Origin: Gammaproteobacteria bacterium | Lineage (GTDB): Bacteria; Pseudomonadota; Gammaproteobacteria; Pseudomonadales; Azotimanducaceae | NCBI GenBank assembly: GCA_005799745.1 | Contig: SYFY01000188.1 | Span: 1-32,745, forward strand | Length of the DNA stretch: 32,745 bases | Direction: 5' to 3' | Part shown: positions 15,892 through 23,783 of the stretch, in pieces | Layout of the letters: every line of letters starts with the position of its first letter | Numbering within the stretch: position 1 is the stretch's first letter | Translations under genes and position numbers: made by a program | Notes under the pieces: model-generated | What the model was told of the DNA's origin: nothing | The model's database searches: none | Seen by the model: the letters and a program-made list of their open reading frames with translations, nothing else

Positions 15892-16050
15892 TCCGATTCA
15901 TCGCACCCTGAATCCGAGCGCGCTACACGCTGGCGGCAGGACGTTGCCAGTATCCACAAACGGCAGCGGGCCTATGGGAACAAGGCGGAGATTGCCGCCT
16001 TCGCCCAGAGACACGGCTGGAAGCGACTACCAGAGAGTCTCATCGGGTAG
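15892..16050 (+). pseudogene. 3' end of an unrecognised gene, joined to the TonB fragment
   Basis: After the TonB fragment ends near 15890, a different frame becomes protein-like: ESERATRWRQDVASIHKRQ, then RAYGNKAEIAAFAQRHGWKR, LPESLIG and TAG at 16048-16050. It looks like the last 45-50 residues of a soluble basic protein. I cannot name it. No start codon fits, so it is probably a stranded C-terminus brought here by the same rearrangement. Confidence 0.4.
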
Positions 16051-16122
16051 CCGAGGAAAATCGTTGCCCGCTCGTTGCGAATCCCAACAGATCAAGCCAG
16101 AAACCCGCGTAACCGATTTCTC

Positions 16123-16144
16123 GAACCCGTCATTGCTCGGGTTC
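16123..16144 (+). terminator. Hairpin GAACCCG / CGGGTTC in the gap before the SDR gene
   Basis: GAACCCG (16123-16129) and CGGGTTC (16138-16144) are exact complements around an 8-base loop and are followed by TCTCTCGC. It lies 73 bases past the stop of the stranded C-terminus. It could terminate transcription coming from the mosaic region, but the T tract is weak. Confidence 0.3.
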
Positions 16145-16270
16145 TCTCGCTCACACGGCTCCGATTCCTCTCAGCTTGATCACAAACTCCACACCGGCCA
16201 TCATCCGCCGGCGACACCCCTCTGTCGGGCCGTTGGACGGGGTGTGGCCCTGATTAAAGGAGAAGAAAAC

Positions 16271-17026
16271 GTGATTCCATCTTTCAGTTTGGCTGGCGAG
16301 GTCGCCGTCATCACCGGCGCTGGCCGAGGTATAGGCGAAGGTATCGCCAAAGTTCTGGCTGGCGCCGGCGCAGCTGTGGTTTGCGCTGCACGCCGCAAGC
16401 ATGAAATCGAAAGAGTGTCTGCTGAGATCGTCGCTGCGGGTGGACGAGCGATCGGAGTGGCCACCGATGTGACCCAGGCCGAGGCGCTGACTGAGCTTGC
16501 TGACAAGGCGTTCAACACATTCGGCCGACTGGATATCTGGGTCAACAACGCCGGTGGATCGCCGGTTCAAAAACCGCTGATCGAATTGCCCGTGGCAGAG
16601 TGGGACGCGACGCTCGCCCTGAATCTATCGGCCATTTTTCATTCCGTGCGCGCGGCAATGCGTCACATGGCTGATGGAGGTCGAATTGTTAACGTCTCCT
16701 CCATCGCAGCGGAGGATGTGTTCAAGGGCAGTGGCCACTACAGCGCCGCCAAGGCAGGCGTAAACATGCTGACCCGCACCTTGGCGCATGAACTAGGACC
16801 CAAGGTGCGGGTGAATGCAATATTGCCGGGCTTCGTACCCACCGAAGTCATGATGGCGGCGATGAGCATCAGCCATAACGAGTTACCCGGGCTGCTTGCT
16901 CAGCTCGATCTTCCCGCCGGTCGTCTTGGAACACCTGCTGATCTCGGCGCGGCAGTTCTATACCTCTGTTCGCCAGCCGCCTCGTGGGTAACCGGCCAGT
17001 GCATTCGAATCGCGGGAACCACCTGA
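16271..17026 (+). CDS. Short-chain dehydrogenase/reductase (SDR)
   Basis: A 251-residue classical SDR. TGAGRGIG (15-22) binds the cofactor, D66 (ATDV) and NNAG (92-95) follow, and the catalytic set is S144, Y157 and K161 (NVSS, GHYSAAK). The C-terminal WVTGQCIRIAGTT matches the family end. R41-R42 after the second strand suggests NADP(H) rather than NAD(H). I start at GTG 16271 because AAAGGAG sits 8 bases upstream and the length is then typical. The open frame continues far upstream through the mosaic region, but that part is unrelated sequence. The substrate is unknown; related SDRs reduce keto groups in lipid or steroid-like compounds. Confidence 0.9.
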   Translation: MIPSFSLAGEVAVITGAGRGIGEGIAKVLAGAGAAVVCAARRKHEIERVSAEIVAAGGRAIGVATDVTQAEALTELADKAFNTFGRLDIWVNNAGGSPVQKPLIELPVAEWDATLALNLSAIFHSVRAAMRHMADGGRIVNVSSIAAEDVFKGSGHYSAAKAGVNMLTRTLAHELGPKVRVNAILPGFVPTEVMMAAMSISHNELPGLLAQLDLPAGRLGTPADLGAAVLYLCSPAASWVTGQCIRIAGTT

Positions 17027-17109
17027 TCAAGAACCCGGCGAGCCTCCTCCCTATGCCACAGACAACGGGTTGGATAGTCTTGGCAAATACAGACCGTGTG
17101 ACAGTGTTG

Positions 17110-17466
17110 ATGATCAAGCTCGTCATGCCAATGAAACGTCGACCGGGAATGACGATTCCCGAGTTTCGCGAGTATTACGAAACCCGCCACCGGCTGATCG
17201 GTGAGAAGTACCTCAAGGGTTATGCCAGCAAGTACATGCGGCGATTCACCCGTCCCACCACGGATCGCGACGGGCAGCTGCGTGACCCCGAATACGATGT
17301 CTTTCTGGAGATCTGGTACCCCGATCAGGCCACCATGGAAGCTTGCGGGAAGGCGCTGGGTACACCTGAGGCGCGCCAGGAAATCCGTGAAGATGAGGAG
17401 AAGCTGTTCGACATGCGGTTCATGCGCTCTTACCTGGTCGACGAATCGGTGTCAGTGCTCGACTGA
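17110..17466 (+). CDS. EthD-domain-like protein
   Basis: About 118 residues from ATG 17110 (MIKLVMPMKRRPGMT). The pattern KRRPGMTIPEFREYYETRH...IGEKYLKGY is the hallmark of the EthD family, dimeric alpha/beta ferredoxin-like proteins found with P450 or ring-oxidation systems. DVFLEIWYPDQATMEA and an FDMRFMRSYLVDE end complete the domain. GTG 17098 and GTG 17104 are alternative starts; no strong ribosome site is seen. It follows the SDR by 83 bases on the same strand and is likely co-transcribed. Members often protect or channel reactive intermediates, but no reaction can be named. Confidence 0.78.
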   Translation: MIKLVMPMKRRPGMTIPEFREYYETRHRLIGEKYLKGYASKYMRRFTRPTTDRDGQLRDPEYDVFLEIWYPDQATMEACGKALGTPEARQEIREDEEKLFDMRFMRSYLVDESVSVLD

Positions 17467-17868
17467 TTCGTTTCCTCGCAGGATCTGCCACACGCGCTTG
17501 GCTGTTTCGCTGATCCAGCATTTCACCCAGCTTTTCCAAATCGTTCAGCAAATCCCCGGCGCGTGTTCACGATCATGTATGTATCGGCGTGGGCGAAACG
17601 GCATCATGAATGGAGCGCCTATCCACTTAACCGTGACCGCGTCGCCGTCGGCGAGATCATTCAGGGGCCGGGCATGCGGGTGTTATGGCCGGCAGGAGAC
17701 ACACTTCCCGTCCCTCCTGCAGTCATCGGTGTAACTGTTGGGCCACAGATCCACTTGCCCGGCTAAACACCCCGTTGAGACTTGCAGCCAAGACTTCCCG
17801 CTAGAGTTTGGTTCGATTCATTCCCCTCATCAACCTCGTCAGTCACTCTCAACGCAAGCGCTCAACTG
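17467..17868. other. Gap between EthD-like gene and LLM copy 3
   Basis: No established gene is seen in these 402 bases. They contain one short protein-like frame (17563-17766, listed separately) and otherwise nothing I can assign. The flanking genes converge here. Confidence 0.5.
17563..17766 (+). CDS. Short hypothetical frame, possibly a stranded C-terminus (67 aa)
   Basis: GTG 17563 opens a frame reading FTIMYVSAWAKRHHEWSAY, then GEIIQGPGMRVLWPAGDTLP and ending PQIHLPG. The composition is protein-like and the frame is also open upstream without a start, so it may be the end of a lost gene. There is no ribosome site and I recognise no family. Its expression is doubtful. Confidence 0.22.
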   Translation: MFTIMYVSAWAKRHHEWSAYPLNRDRVAVGEIIQGPGMRVLWPAGDTLPVPPAVIGVTVGPQIHLPG

Positions 17869-18954
17869 TCAATACCGGCTGATGATTTCCTTCGAGAAAT
17901 CCCGGAACACCGCTCGTGCCTGGGCATAGTCCGGTAGCAACACAAGCTCACGCAAACCGGCAGCTTCGTGCACGCGCAACTTCTCGATGATCTCGTCGGG
18001 CTCGCCAACCAGCGCGCCTGCCGCTTCGATGAGTGCCGGTGTCACGAGCTTGCGTTCTTCCGGCACGAGAAACGTGGCATGACCCAGATGCAGACGCTGG
18101 TGCACACGGTCCGGCGGCATGTTCCATCCGGCAACAATTTTCAGATACTGGTTCCACTCGTCACGGCACAGATCAGGCACCATCTGATCACTGCCGTAAG
18201 CCCGATACATCTCGTACCACCAGTGCAGCACACCCACCACGGTGGCGCCCACCTGCTCGATCACACGCGGATTGTTGTGCTTATGTTCTCCGGCCCGAAG
18301 TACACACGCTGATACCATGGCGATAGGCGCGAAATTTTCGGGAAACGGCCGTCCTATGGCGCGGGCACCTTCCCGGGCAATGCCGACGCTCTCGATCATG
18401 CGGTCCGGCGTCGGATCCATCGCCGAGATGCGCCCATCGCCATAGGCCCCCGCAGCCTTGAGTGCGATTGGACCGTCAGCGCCGACATAGATGGGCACCG
18501 GCTGTTCGGTGTTGATGTAACCCTGATCCGGATGCAGGAACTGGATGGGCCGGCGCTCACCATTCAGTTCGTACTCCACTTCTTCACCCTGCAGCAGTGC
18601 ACGCACGACGCGCAGATAGTCGCGAAAGGCCGGGCCCTTCATCGTCTCGAAACCCATGGCGCGCATGGCCGTATGACCACTGCCGATACCGAGAAAGGTA
18701 CGCCCAGGTGCGAGTTGGTTGATCGAAGCAATGGCATGTGCCGTGACCGGCGCGAGGCGCGTAGGTGCAATCGCGAGCCCAGTACCGATACGCAGGCGCG
18801 AGGTATGAGTGGCGATGAGCGCGAGTACCGCAAACGTGTCGGACCAGATCATCTGCGAGTCCGGAACCCAGGCACTGTCGAAGCCGAGAGCCTCGAGTTC
18901 GACAAAAAGTTTCCAGTCGGAGATGTTGGGCGCGGCGGCGGCAGCAAAACGCAT
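17869..18954 (-). CDS. LLM-class oxidoreductase (copy 3)
   Basis: A 361-residue luciferase-like TIM-barrel protein. It shows GFDSAWVPDSQMIWSDTFAV near the N-terminus, RIGTGLAIAPTRLAPVTAHA, the core signature APGRTFLGIGSGHTAMRAMG, and PVPIYVGADGPIALKAAGAY. The GIGSG turn and long C-terminal insert with HWWYEMYRAYG resemble the LLM branch close to F420-dependent methylenetetrahydromethanopterin reductase-like proteins. An AGAGGA ribosome site precedes ATG 18952-18954. It lies downstream of the GPH symporter on the same strand, 234 bases away, so co-transcription is possible but not tight. Cofactor and substrate are not decided by the sequence. Confidence 0.9.
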   Translation of the reverse strand: MRFAAAAAPNISDWKLFVELEALGFDSAWVPDSQMIWSDTFAVLALIATHTSRLRIGTGLAIAPTRLAPVTAHAIASINQLAPGRTFLGIGSGHTAMRAMGFETMKGPAFRDYLRVVRALLQGEEVEYELNGERRPIQFLHPDQGYINTEQPVPIYVGADGPIALKAAGAYGDGRISAMDPTPDRMIESVGIAREGARAIGRPFPENFAPIAMVSACVLRAGEHKHNNPRVIEQVGATVVGVLHWWYEMYRAYGSDQMVPDLCRDEWNQYLKIVAGWNMPPDRVHQRLHLGHATFLVPEERKLVTPALIEAAGALVGEPDEIIEKLRVHEAAGLRELVLLPDYAQARAVFRDFSKEIISRY

Positions 18955-19188
18955 GGGGATAATTCCTCTTCAGTTGTAGATTTAGATCAACTTCAAGCTT
19001 GCTTCAAGCAGCATGCAAGGTCATGCGAGCATTAGCCTCGATAGTGGTTGCACTGTTTCCAGTCATGCCGCCGCACGTGCTGACTCTACGTTGCACACCG
19101 ACCAACTCAGTGCCATTCAACCCTCTGCAAACGTATTCAGTGCAACGAGGTAGCGTGGCATCAGGGCGCGATTCATCCGGCTTGTTTT

Positions 19189-20646
19189 TTAAGGTGGAGT
19201 CACCGCCACACGTTTCTCAGCCAGTGCTTCCAGGATCTCGACATGTTTCTCGCGCGTGAGACCGTACCGCGAGAAGCCATACGCCGCGAGCAAGCCAAAC
19301 AAGCAAACACACACAGCGAGGGATGTTGCAAGCCGTCGCACACTCTCCGGATCAACACCACTCGTTCCGGTGTTTTCCGGGAACTGGGCGAACAGCAGCA
19401 GGTTGGAAAACACCAGCCCACCGCCACCCAGCGCTGCTTTCTGCAGGAACGTGCCGCCTGCGAAGAGCAGACCCTCCTGGCGTGATCCGGACCGGAGCTC
19501 GTACTCGTCGGTGATGTCGCCAATCATCGTGCCCCACACCGTCATGGCGGCGATGATTCCAAAGAAACCGAGAAACCAGAAGCCGAGCAACAAAGGCATC
19601 AGCATCGGGCTGTCATTCGCCGGGAACAGCCCCGCAAGTCGCAGCCCCATGGCTGTCGGTTCACTGATCGCGAACAGCAGCATCGCACCGGTCGCAAGGC
19701 GGCGCTTCCCGAATCGCTCCGTCATGCTGCCCGCAAACATCCACACGATCACCACCGCCAATACGATGACGTATATGAGATAACTGGTTTGCTCCGACGT
19801 GAGCCCCCAGAACCACGGACTGATGTAGTTACGCATGTTCTCGGTCAGCCCAAACGCGATCCACATCAACAAACCTCCGGCGAGCGCGGCGCGGTAGGCA
19901 CCGCTGCCCTGCACTGCACCCCACATCGCCCGCGGAACGGCGGATACCGAAATAGCATCAACCTTTCGATGGGTGGCCGGGGCACGCATCACCACCCGGT
20001 GAATGCCGATAGTGCACACCAGCGTTGCCACCAACATCGCGCATGCACCCCACACTGCGAACGCCGCGTAGCCGGCGGGGTTCAATACACCTACCGGGTA
20101 TTCGGGCGTCGTGGCGAGAAAGACGTTGTAACCCATCCAGACATTCAACAGGCCAAACAGCCACGCGAAGATGTTGCGAAAATTCTGCAGGCTGGTGCGG
20201 GTGCCGAAGTCGTCGCTGAGTTCGACGACAAGGGATTGGTGCGGCAGCCAGAACAGCGCCATCGAAACCCGTGTCGCCGACGCAAACACCGTGAGCCACA
20301 GAAACAGCACCCACTGGGGTTGTCCGGTGGGTGGGCTCATCACCAGAAAGAACATCAGCGACAGTGGCAACGATGCTGCGTACATGAACGGCAGACGCCG
20401 CCCCCAGCGTGATCGAAACCCATCGGAAAAGCTGCCGATCAGTGGATCACCAATGGCATCCACGAGCAGTGTGATGAGCACCGCGATGCCACACAGCGCG
20501 GCATCCAGCCCGACCACCTGTTGATAGAAGAACAGCAGGAACACGTTGAAGATGTTGTTCTTAACACCTTCCGCGGCAAGCCCGAAGCCATACAGGAATC
20601 GCGTGGGCCGGCTAACGGATCCACTCTGTGACGCCAGCTCCGACAT
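19189..20646 (-). CDS. MFS transporter, GPH (glycoside-pentoside-hexuronide:cation symporter) family
   Basis: A 485-residue protein with about 12 hydrophobic segments. The early GLAAEGVKNNIFNVFLLFFY segment, the loop GDPLIGSFSDGFRSRWGRR and the later EQTSYLIYVI, FGKRRL and GTMIGDITDEYELRSG stretches are the family pattern (MelB-like: DP..G..SD..RSR.GRRRP). GPH proteins bring sugars or glycosides in with H+, Na+ or Li+, but many relatives in lipid-degrading bacteria have no known substrate. A GGGGAGAGG ribosome site is immediately before ATG 20644-20646. It is divergent from the esterase at 20839, and the 192-base gap should hold both promoters. Confidence 0.9.
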   Translation of the reverse strand: MSELASQSGSVSRPTRFLYGFGLAAEGVKNNIFNVFLLFFYQQVVGLDAALCGIAVLITLLVDAIGDPLIGSFSDGFRSRWGRRLPFMYAASLPLSLMFFLVMSPPTGQPQWVLFLWLTVFASATRVSMALFWLPHQSLVVELSDDFGTRTSLQNFRNIFAWLFGLLNVWMGYNVFLATTPEYPVGVLNPAGYAAFAVWGACAMLVATLVCTIGIHRVVMRAPATHRKVDAISVSAVPRAMWGAVQGSGAYRAALAGGLLMWIAFGLTENMRNYISPWFWGLTSEQTSYLIYVIVLAVVIVWMFAGSMTERFGKRRLATGAMLLFAISEPTAMGLRLAGLFPANDSPMLMPLLLGFWFLGFFGIIAAMTVWGTMIGDITDEYELRSGSRQEGLLFAGGTFLQKAALGGGGLVFSNLLLFAQFPENTGTSGVDPESVRRLATSLAVCVCLFGLLAAYGFSRYGLTREKHVEILEALAEKRVAVTPP

Positions 20647-20838
20647 TCACCTCTCCCCGGATAGAACACGCTACGACGGAGCTTAGCAGATTGTGGTCTG
20701 AGCGAGCATGGCAGCACTCGATCACGAACGTAGCGTGTCACCCGATGAGGTCCAATGACTTAAATGGGTAAGCTCGGATTGTTGGCGAGCTCACCTGTCC
20801 CGGGCACAATGGGTCGATCCTGACAAACCAAGAGATGT

Positions 20839-21747
20839 GTGTTGGAGATTTCAGCAGAATCACCCGTGCGGCTGGCGTTTCGTAAGTGCGAAGAACTGAT
20901 CAGTTCATTCGCGGCGGTTCAAGAGCCGGGTCTGTACGATGGCCGGCGGTTATTCGCCATCTGGGTGCGTCAGTTCCCGATACCGGCAGGAATCAGTACA
21001 TCTTTCATGTACCCGAGTGGACTGCCGTGCCTGGTTGTTCAGCCCGAAGGCAAGGACCCCAAACGAACGATCCTGCACATCCACGGCGGCGCTTTCGCGA
21101 GTGGTAACGGCAGCGATTTTCTGGCCATGGGTGCAGCCATCGCTCTGGCTGCGCAGGCGCGTGTCGTTCTAGCCGAGTACCGGCTCGCTCCTGAACATCC
21201 TTTCCCAGCAGGCCCGGATGACTGTTTTGCCATCTACAAGGGACTGCTGGCGCAGGGTGTTGATCCGAAAACGTTGTCCATCAGCGGCGACTCTGCGGGA
21301 GCTGCGCTGGTTTTGTTAACGATGATCCGCGCGCGCGATGCCGCGCTTCCTCTGCCCAACGCAGCGGCGTTGTTGTCACCCTGGATCGACCTCTCCATGA
21401 GCTCGGACACCTATGTGTCGATCAAGGACCCGACGGCAACCCGTGAGTCCCTGCAGCCGTATCTGGATGCGTATCTGCGAGGCAAAGATCCGTTTGATCC
21501 CGCCGTCTCGCCGTATTACGCGGACCTCACCGGTATGCCGCCGGTGCTGATTCAGGTCGGCTCCGCTGAGGTGTTCGTGGGCGAAGCCACTGAGTTTGCA
21601 CGCAAGCTGGGCGCTCACGCGATCACACATACGCTCGACGTAGCCGCAGGGATGCCTCACATCTGGCATCTCTTTGCGTCGTTCCTGCCGGAAGCCAGGG
21701 AGGCCATCGAACGCATCGCGAGGTTCTTTGAACGCCATTCCCGGTGA
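20839..21747 (+). CDS. Alpha/beta hydrolase, hormone-sensitive-lipase (HSL) family esterase
   Basis: A 302-residue enzyme. The oxyanion-hole motif HGGA is at 82-85, YRLAPEHPFPAGPDD at 114-128 is typical of family IV, and the nucleophile elbow is GDSAG (150-154) with S152. The acid is probably E244 in VGSAEVF, where other members have D or E, and the base is H274 in GMPHIWH. It should hydrolyse short- to medium-chain esters or lactones in the cytoplasm; no signal peptide is seen. The start is GTG 20839 or the next codon TTG 20842. A Baeyer-Villiger pathway would need such an esterase, and one BVMO is encoded about 5 kb further on. Confidence 0.9.
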   Translation: MLEISAESPVRLAFRKCEELISSFAAVQEPGLYDGRRLFAIWVRQFPIPAGISTSFMYPSGLPCLVVQPEGKDPKRTILHIHGGAFASGNGSDFLAMGAAIALAAQARVVLAEYRLAPEHPFPAGPDDCFAIYKGLLAQGVDPKTLSISGDSAGAALVLLTMIRARDAALPLPNAAALLSPWIDLSMSSDTYVSIKDPTATRESLQPYLDAYLRGKDPFDPAVSPYYADLTGMPPVLIQVGSAEVFVGEATEFARKLGAHAITHTLDVAAGMPHIWHLFASFLPEAREAIERIARFFERHSR

Positions 21748-21911
21748 GGATCGCGCGGCGTACCGATTTCGAGACTACTGCCTAACGACCCTCTTTCGCT
21801 TCACGCCCAGAGGAGCCTGGCAGCAAGCGCAGCAGAATTTTGCCAGAGACGCAGCGGAATTTGGCCACACGCCCAGTGAAACCCAAATCGATCCGCTGCC
21901 CTTACACCGGA

Positions 21912-23228
21912 TTATGCCCTTTCGAAGGTCAGATTCAGCTCCAGAATGCCGAGCATGATGCCGGGCTGGTGCAGGAAAGGATTGTTCGGGGCATACGCAA
22001 AGGACTTGATCCGATCAAGCAGCGTGTTCCAGGCAATCACTTGTTCCAGTCGTGACAACGAGGCACCCGGACAGACACGTGCGCCCTGGGAAAACGTCAG
22101 GTGACGCGAACCGGCCTTGCGATCGAGCTTCAGTTCCAGCGGGCAATCCCACTCATCCGGATCGAGATTTGCGGATGCCCAGCGTAAATGCAGCCAGGAA
22201 CCTTTCGGTATCTTGACGCCATGAAAGACTTCATCGCGGCTGGTGACACGCGTGGACAGCCCCTGGGTGGGCGAACGCAGACGCATACCTTCCTCAGTGA
22301 AGGCGCGCAGCTTCGAACGATCTCGTTTGAGTTCGTCCCAAACGCCTTCGCGCTCGATCAGCAGTTGCATCTGCTCGGCCACGGCATATTGAGTGGTTTC
22401 AAGTCCACCGATGACCATGGCGTAAACAATCCCGTTGATTTCTACATCGGTCAGCCGGCGAGCGAGTGGCGAGTACTCTACCTGGGTGAGGAACGTGATC
22501 ATGTCATCCTGTGGTTGCGCACGTTTCTGACGGATCAACTCAGCGGTGTAGTTCTTGAACTTATCCAGCACCTCGAACTGCGACCTGGTCTCTTCAGCAG
22601 TGAGTTGATTGTTGTGCCGGCTACCGTAAACGAAGGGTTTAACACAACCATCGCCGAACCGCTTCAGGAGCGTCAGATCCGAGATCGGCCAGCCAAGAAT
22701 ATTGGCCATGACCCGTTGCGGCAGTGCCTGGGCATACTGCGATACAAATTCCACGTTACCGCTATCGATCCATTGGTCGACCAGCCAGTTCGCCTCGCGG
22801 TGGATCATTGCTTCGTTGCGCGACGCACCCGGACCGACCCAGGGATCTGTAAGTTCCTGGCGATGGGCCCGCCACATTTCAGGATTGGGACGGAGCGTAA
22901 CCATCGAAGCTGAAACGCTTGTGATACCGGGAATGGTTGTGGGATCACCACCACTCTCAATCAGCTTTTTCAGCGCGATGCTGCCAACGACAGGAAAACG
23001 TTCCTCGTCACGCACCACCATGGCGATGTCTTCATGTTTGCTCAGAATGAAGGCATCCGTGCCTTCCACATAACCTTCGCCCGGGATGCGGTGCACCGGA
23101 GCCTCTGCATGCAGGATGTCGTAGGCCTCGTACCAATGCTCCTGCGCGCCGGGCGAGAACAGGTCAACTTCGGCCAGCGAATGTGGGCAGCGCATGGCGC
23201 TGGTGTTGTGATTCAGATGTTTGTCCAC
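21912..23228 (-). CDS. Cytochrome P450
   Basis: A 438-residue soluble bacterial P450. The heme motif FSQGARVCPG is at 379-388 with C386 as the axial ligand, the K-helix ExxR is EGMR at 313-316, and the I-helix oxygen-activation motif GGLETT is at 274-279, where Glu takes the usual acid position. I start at GTG 23226-23228 because GGGGAGGA lies 4-5 bases upstream; the TTG at 23250-23252 has no such site. It is the last gene of the minus-strand run BVMO, CoA-transferase, ABM, P450. It would hydroxylate a hydrophobic substrate using ferredoxin or another redox partner, none of which is encoded in the window. Confidence 0.93.
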   Translation of the reverse strand: MDKHLNHNTSAMRCPHSLAEVDLFSPGAQEHWYEAYDILHAEAPVHRIPGEGYVEGTDAFILSKHEDIAMVVRDEERFPVVGSIALKKLIESGGDPTTIPGITSVSASMVTLRPNPEMWRAHRQELTDPWVGPGASRNEAMIHREANWLVDQWIDSGNVEFVSQYAQALPQRVMANILGWPISDLTLLKRFGDGCVKPFVYGSRHNNQLTAEETRSQFEVLDKFKNYTAELIRQKRAQPQDDMITFLTQVEYSPLARRLTDVEINGIVYAMVIGGLETTQYAVAEQMQLLIEREGVWDELKRDRSKLRAFTEEGMRLRSPTQGLSTRVTSRDEVFHGVKIPKGSWLHLRWASANLDPDEWDCPLELKLDRKAGSRHLTFSQGARVCPGASLSRLEQVIAWNTLLDRIKSFAYAPNNPFLHQPGIMLGILELNLTFERA

Positions 23229-23293
23229 GGATTTTCCTCCCCTCAGATTCAATCTCGGAACGGTGATTTCATCACTTTTTGTAACCGATCACC

Positions 23294-23653
23294 TTACGCC
23301 TTGCTGGTGGAAAAGTGGCCGCGAGCAACGAAGCTCGCGTCGTACACCGGCTCTTCAAGGTCGACGCGGTACTTCTTGATCACCCGGTTACTGGGCTTAA
23401 ACGGAAACTTCGCCAGATGTGCGCCCATGTCCCGATACCAATGATCACGAAGGTGGGCTTCCAGCGTTTCAGAAGAGGTCCACTCTTCGTAGACATGGAC
23501 ACGTCCCGGCACCAGGTGATCTTCGGTCCAATCGTAGGCGATACAGCCTTCTTCCGTGAGCGCACCGTCGATGTGAGGGCGTGCTGACACGAGCATTTCC
23601 TTGACCTGACTTGGGTCTTGAAGATCGATGGATCCTGAGATGATGACTTTCAT
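23294..23653 (-). CDS. ABM-fold protein (putative antibiotic biosynthesis monooxygenase family)
   Basis: A 119-residue dimeric ferredoxin-like domain. IISGSIDLQDP, EEGCIAYDWTEDHLVPGRVHVYEEW and the H-rich AHLRDHWYRDMGAHL are the standard ABM pattern (strand, C-x-x-Y, E-W, H...H). Members include quinol monooxygenases such as YgiN and heme-degrading proteins, but many have unknown roles. The long C-terminus beyond PSNRVIKKYRVDL is unusual. It sits 65 bases before the P450 and 130 bases after the CoA-transferase on the same strand, so it may process an oxidised intermediate of that pathway. Confidence 0.85.
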   Translation of the reverse strand: MKVIISGSIDLQDPSQVKEMLVSARPHIDGALTEEGCIAYDWTEDHLVPGRVHVYEEWTSSETLEAHLRDHWYRDMGAHLAKFPFKPSNRVIKKYRVDLEEPVYDASFVARGHFSTSKA

Positions 23654-23783
23654 GTGCTTTGCTGCGTTGTTGACGATGGGGTGAATCGTAAGCCGGCACG
23701 CACCGGGATGCGACCGGCATTGCGCTTGGGGACGGGGTCCAATGCGTCAGGCCACACTCTCACGCCGCGCTCTTATGCCACAC

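Noticed and set aside
16123-16150. A tRNA T-arm-like sequence
   Set aside because: GAACCCG/CGGGTTC gives one stem only; no cloverleaf or acceptor stem can be built around it.
15377-17026. One 549-codon open frame that joins TonB-receptor sequence to the SDR
   Set aside because: The segment between about 15890 and 16270 has no family pattern, the SDR has its own strong ribosome site and GTG start at 16271, and the TonB part lacks a secretion signal. The long frame is accidental.
21810-21880. Two similar CGCAGC(A/G)GAATTT stretches between the esterase and the P450
   Set aside because: Two imperfect copies only, in a short convergent gap, with no palindrome or further copy.
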